Shown here one piece after another: positions 61,860 to 64,000 of a stretch of 64,000 nucleotides of DNA (the stretch's first letter is position 1; each line of letters opens with the position of its first letter). Location: contig CANMFO010000001.1 in assembly GCA_947497245.1 (NCBI GenBank), positions 868,001-932,000 of the forward strand, written 5' to 3'. The notes under the pieces are model-generated. The model did not search any database. It saw only the letters and a list, made by a program, of their open reading frames with translations, and had not been told where the DNA came from. This stretch comes from an uncultured Flavobacteriaceae bacterium. GTDB lineage: Bacteria > Bacteroidota > Bacteroidia > Flavobacteriales > Flavobacteriaceae. The translations under genes and the position numbers were made by a program.

Positions 61860-62237
61860 TGACTATCAATATTGACCAAGATTTATTAAATCACCAATAT
61901 ACCGGATACAAGGATAATTAAAGACCATATTCCATTGGGGTAGTTGTCAACTGGAAAACCGCTGTATCCAATAAATGAATCAATCCCCGATATTGCGAAT
62001 GGCAAAATCCAATACGGGATCCCTTCCGTTGACCCTATCGGAGATGGTCGGCCGTACACTGTGGTTGGGCAATAAGGGACAATCGCTTTGGGCTTGAATC
62101 ATGCCCTTTAAGGCAGTAAACGCGCGGTATTCCCATAATTTCCTGATAAAATTCCGGCAAACGCCCGAAAACAGGGAATTATTCTTAAATTACCGCTGTA
62201 AACCGTAGCTTTTTACAAATCCTTAAATTCGAAAAAG

Positions 62238-62648
62238 ATGAAAACCAAAGTAATCCTCTTGATGCTGGGTGCCGCAGTTCTCCTTACGAGTTGGCAACAT
62301 TCCACATCGACAGACGCTCCGAAAATTAAAAAAGGCATGATCAAAGTGACCATACTATATCCGAACAGTGAAGGGAAAACATTCGATCTGGACTACTATG
62401 CCAACAAGCACATGCCCATGGTGGCCAATTTGTTGGGCGATTCCCTAAAGTCGTTCGCGATCGACAAGGGAATAAGCGGCAGGATGCCCGATGATCCCGT
62501 TCCCTATTTGGCCATTGGGTACTTGTATTTTGACAAGCTTTCGGCCTACCGAAATTCTTTTGCGCCCCATGCGGAGCAAATCGTCGGGGACATCCCGAAC
62601 TATACCAATATTCAGCCCGTGCTCCAAATTAGCGAAATATACCAATAG
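62238..62648 (+). CDS. Secreted EthD-family protein
   Basis: This is a 136-residue protein with a signal peptide (LLMLGAAVLLTSW). The mature part (IKVTILYPNSEGKTFDLDYY, ANKHMPMVANLLGDSLKSFA) is the EthD dimeric alpha+beta-barrel pattern, with the family's D-x-x-Y-Y...H-MP motif. The role of secreted EthD proteins is not known. It is a single gene, of higher G+C than the island to its left. Confidence 0.82.
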   Translation: MKTKVILLMLGAAVLLTSWQHSTSTDAPKIKKGMIKVTILYPNSEGKTFDLDYYANKHMPMVANLLGDSLKSFAIDKGISGRMPDDPVPYLAIGYLYFDKLSAYRNSFAPHAEQIVGDIPNYTNIQPVLQISEIYQ

Positions 62649-62713
62649 GCTTGGGCCAGGGCAGTGGAGTAGGGGCCATAGGGCCCCTTTGTGTTGGAAA
62701 TGATCAGTAGGGG

Positions 62714-63178
62714 TCAGTGTACGGGTCCCGGGCTGTTGAGGCCTTCTATACCCAGATGTCTTCCCCTTGCGGTAAGTTGGTAGGCGATCCTGGAGACCGT
62801 TGAGCCTATTCCCTTTACGCTCAGGGTAAACTTAAGGCGAATCCTTTCTTCATCGGGTCCAGGGCTATCCGGACCGCCGATGGTATCCCAGACCAAATTG
62901 CTGACGGCCCATCCGGCCTCATCGACCTCGTCCCAATCGCTGTTTTGAAAATACGCGATGGTCACGAAGGGTACGACACTGCCGACATGTCTCCACCAGG
63001 GACCGACGACAAGGCGTACATCGTACTCCGTAAAAAATTCGTCCTTTTCACCTACGGCACCCCGTATCACCGTTGCACCGGAGAGCACCACATGGTCGCC
63101 GGCAGGACGCTTTGCCTCAAATTGATAGCGATGTTCCTTTTCATAACCTAGGGGGAACTGGGGTTCAATAATTGTCAT
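62714..63178 (-). CDS. Unrecognised protein
   Basis: The start ATG 63178 (MTIIEPQFPLGYEKEH) is preferred over an upstream TTG at 63202. I do not recognise this 154-residue protein. It has no signal peptide. It is rich in beta-strand-like segments (DHVVLSGATVIRGAVG, EYDVRLVVGPWWRHVGSVVP, IRLKFTLSVKGIGSTVSRIA). Codon use matches the flanking higher-G+C DNA. It appears to be a single gene. Confidence 0.65.
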   Translation of the reverse strand: MTIIEPQFPLGYEKEHRYQFEAKRPAGDHVVLSGATVIRGAVGEKDEFFTEYDVRLVVGPWWRHVGSVVPFVTIAYFQNSDWDEVDEAGWAVSNLVWDTIGGPDSPGPDEERIRLKFTLSVKGIGSTVSRIAYQLTARGRHLGIEGLNSPGPVH

Positions 63179-63355
63179 GGCTTCTCGTTTTTGTATTGCC
63201 AAATAAAGCTACGAACCAAAAATCCCTGTACCTCTTTGAAATGTGTGATCGGCTACTGTTACTGTATAACTTGCAGTATTTTAGCATTTTATAAGTTTAA
63301 ATACCGTCGCCCATCAACAGGTTTCGCAATTACCGCCCGTCCAAAAGTCGGATGC

Positions 63356-63565
63356 TCACTTTGGCTTCGTAGCGCACGTGCTCAACCCAAAAGGGGCATA
63401 AAGTGGGCAGAAACTTATGAAACTCGTGAGCACAAAGACCCCTGCCAAAATGAGGAGTACTACACCAAAGGTGCCACTTATGGTTCCCGTGGTATAGAGC
63501 ACGGCTATGATCGCAGCCAAAACAAGTCGAATAATCCGGTCCGCAGACCCCATATTTTTTTTCAT
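63356..63565 (-). CDS. DUF2892 (YgaP-type) small membrane protein
   Basis: The start ATG 63565 (MKKNMGSADRIIRLVLAA) is preferred; the longer frame adds sequence that overlaps the upstream microprotein gene. The protein has 69 residues and two membrane helices. It ends FCPLYAPFGLSTCATKPK, with the FCPxY and C-terminal Cys typical of the DUF2892 family. The function is unknown; in rhodanese fusions this domain is a membrane anchor. Confidence 0.85.
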   Translation of the reverse strand: MKKNMGSADRIIRLVLAAIIAVLYTTGTISGTFGVVLLILAGVFVLTSFISFCPLYAPFGLSTCATKPK

Positions 63566-63576
63566 GGTACATAGTT

Positions 63577-63672
63577 TTAATTGAACAAAAATTCCACGGG
63601 CAGGACAAGACCTGTTAGCAAGGAGATGCTGACGATGCATACCACCAGAAGCTTCAGTGCCTTCTTGCCCAT
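63577..63672 (-). CDS. 31-residue membrane microprotein
   Basis: This is a short frame from ATG 63672 to TAA 63577. After MGKKALK comes one hydrophobic helix (LLVVCIVSISLLTGLVL), then PVEFLFN. The basic start followed by a single helix is the layout of a small membrane protein or a signal-anchor. It ends 11 bases before the DUF2892 ATG on the same strand, so co-transcription is likely. The function is unknown. Confidence 0.5.
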   Translation of the reverse strand: MGKKALKLLVVCIVSISLLTGLVLPVEFLFN

Positions 63673-63824
63673 GTTTCTTTTTATCAAAAGTACGTCGTGA
63701 AGTTGGACTGTAAGGTGACTTTGGTCACATGGGAACGGGATAGCTTTGATGACATGGCCTCAAGTGCAAAATAGGGGACTTTTTTAGAAATCGGGACGCA
63801 GTTTTGGCACAGGCTCGGCGACCC

Positions 63825-64000
63825 TTATTTTTTCATTATTTCCTGCAGTTCCCTGATCGTCCAATTTTCATCCTCTTTTATGAACAGCTCGAACATGGCA
63901 GCGTGGCTGGATCCGACCAGGACCATGATCTTTTCATCGGACCTGGTGGTCTGTTTTTGGACCAACGACCACATATACAGATTTCTCCTGAACCATTCGG
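63825..64000 (-). CDS. DUF5694-like protein (partial, N-terminus outside window)
   Basis: The frame runs in from the window edge and stops at TAA 63825-63827 (58 codons seen). The visible C-terminus has EWFRRNLYMWSLVQKQT, SDEKIMVLVGSSHAAMFELF and WTIRELQEIM. The W-x-x-RN start and (V/L)xGxxH motif near the end are those of the DUF5694/TraB-like group. The function is unknown. Confidence 0.65.
   Translation of the reverse strand, partial: EWFRRNLYMWSLVQKQTTRSDEKIMVLVGSSHAAMFELFIKEDENWTIRELQEIMKK

Larger units (their letters stand above)
61648..62237. other. 590-base intergenic region at the right edge of the A+T-rich island
   Basis: No gene is seen. It holds a 9-bp inverted repeat (61660-61668 / 61728-61736), the hairpin AAACCT-N5-AGGTTT within it, and dyad repeat copy C at 61791-61859. 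Base composition shifts toward higher G+C from about 61.95 kb onward. Confidence 0.55.

Noticed and set aside
63803-63820. A plus-strand TTGGCAC...GC resembling a sigma-54 promoter
   Set aside because: GG and GC are 10 bases apart, but no upstream 25-bp site exists and no plus-strand gene follows; the DNA just beyond codes for the minus-strand DUF5694-like protein.

Overview
The window looks like chromosome from a member of the Bacteroidota, most likely a marine Flavobacteriaceae. The signs are type IX secretion (T9SS) type B adhesins ending in a gliding-motility-type C-terminal domain, PorP/SprF outer-membrane proteins, hybrid-type propeller sensor kinases of the LytS class, a SusC-like/outer-membrane beta-barrel receptor, TAnnTTTG-like promoter boxes and few Shine-Dalgarno sites. 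No rRNA, tRNA, CRISPR array, integrase or complete insertion sequence was seen.

Layout. (1) 0-4.1 kb, minus strand: a seven-bladed-propeller/HYR adhesin and its PorP/SprF partner, the latter cut by the window edge. (2) 4.1-5.5 kb: a gene-poor stretch with nested inverted repeats around one isolated phage-type hypothetical gene. (3) 5.5-22.4 kb, plus strand: two tandem copies of a three-gene cassette (giant type B adhesin, PorP/SprF, PorE-like TPR/PD40/OmpA protein), followed by two unrecognised small genes. (4) 23.5-31.1 kb: a LytTR response regulator convergent with two tandem paralogous propeller histidine kinases. A broken 3' end of the response regulator lies between the kinases and marks the duplication junction. 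(5) 31.4-37.1 kb: AraC regulators, a secreted NTF2-like protein, a TauE-like permease and an outer-membrane beta-barrel receptor.

(6) 37.3-61.7 kb is visibly richer in A+T than either flank and reads like an acquired island. It holds an AraC regulator, a beta-lactamase-like lipoprotein, a BAAT-type hydrolase lipoprotein, a MacB/FtsX permease, and an SRPBCC/Crp/ABM gene group. It then holds a block controlled, by inference, through sigma-54. That block has two sigma-54 enhancer-binding activators (one GAF-type, one PAS-type), each divergent from a catabolic or detoxification operon. One operon encodes a YcaC-like hydrolase, a YtcJ-like amidohydrolase, a second isochorismatase-fold hydrolase, an HSL-type esterase, an alginate-export-type porin and a nitroreductase. 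The other encodes pirin, YceI and possibly DUF983. Both operons start with near-identical -24/-12 promoters, and each is preceded at exactly the same 65-bp distance by a near-identical 25-bp site. That makes a shared, apparently undescribed regulon the most interesting item here. Most of the hydrolases carry export signals. A ~70-bp dyad element occurs three times in the same orientation at the edges of modules in this island.

(7) 61.7-64 kb returns to higher G+C: an EthD-like secreted protein, an unrecognised protein, a DUF2892 membrane protein with a 31-residue membrane microprotein upstream, and the 3' end of a DUF5694-like gene.

Roles are assigned by motif reading only; no database search was run.
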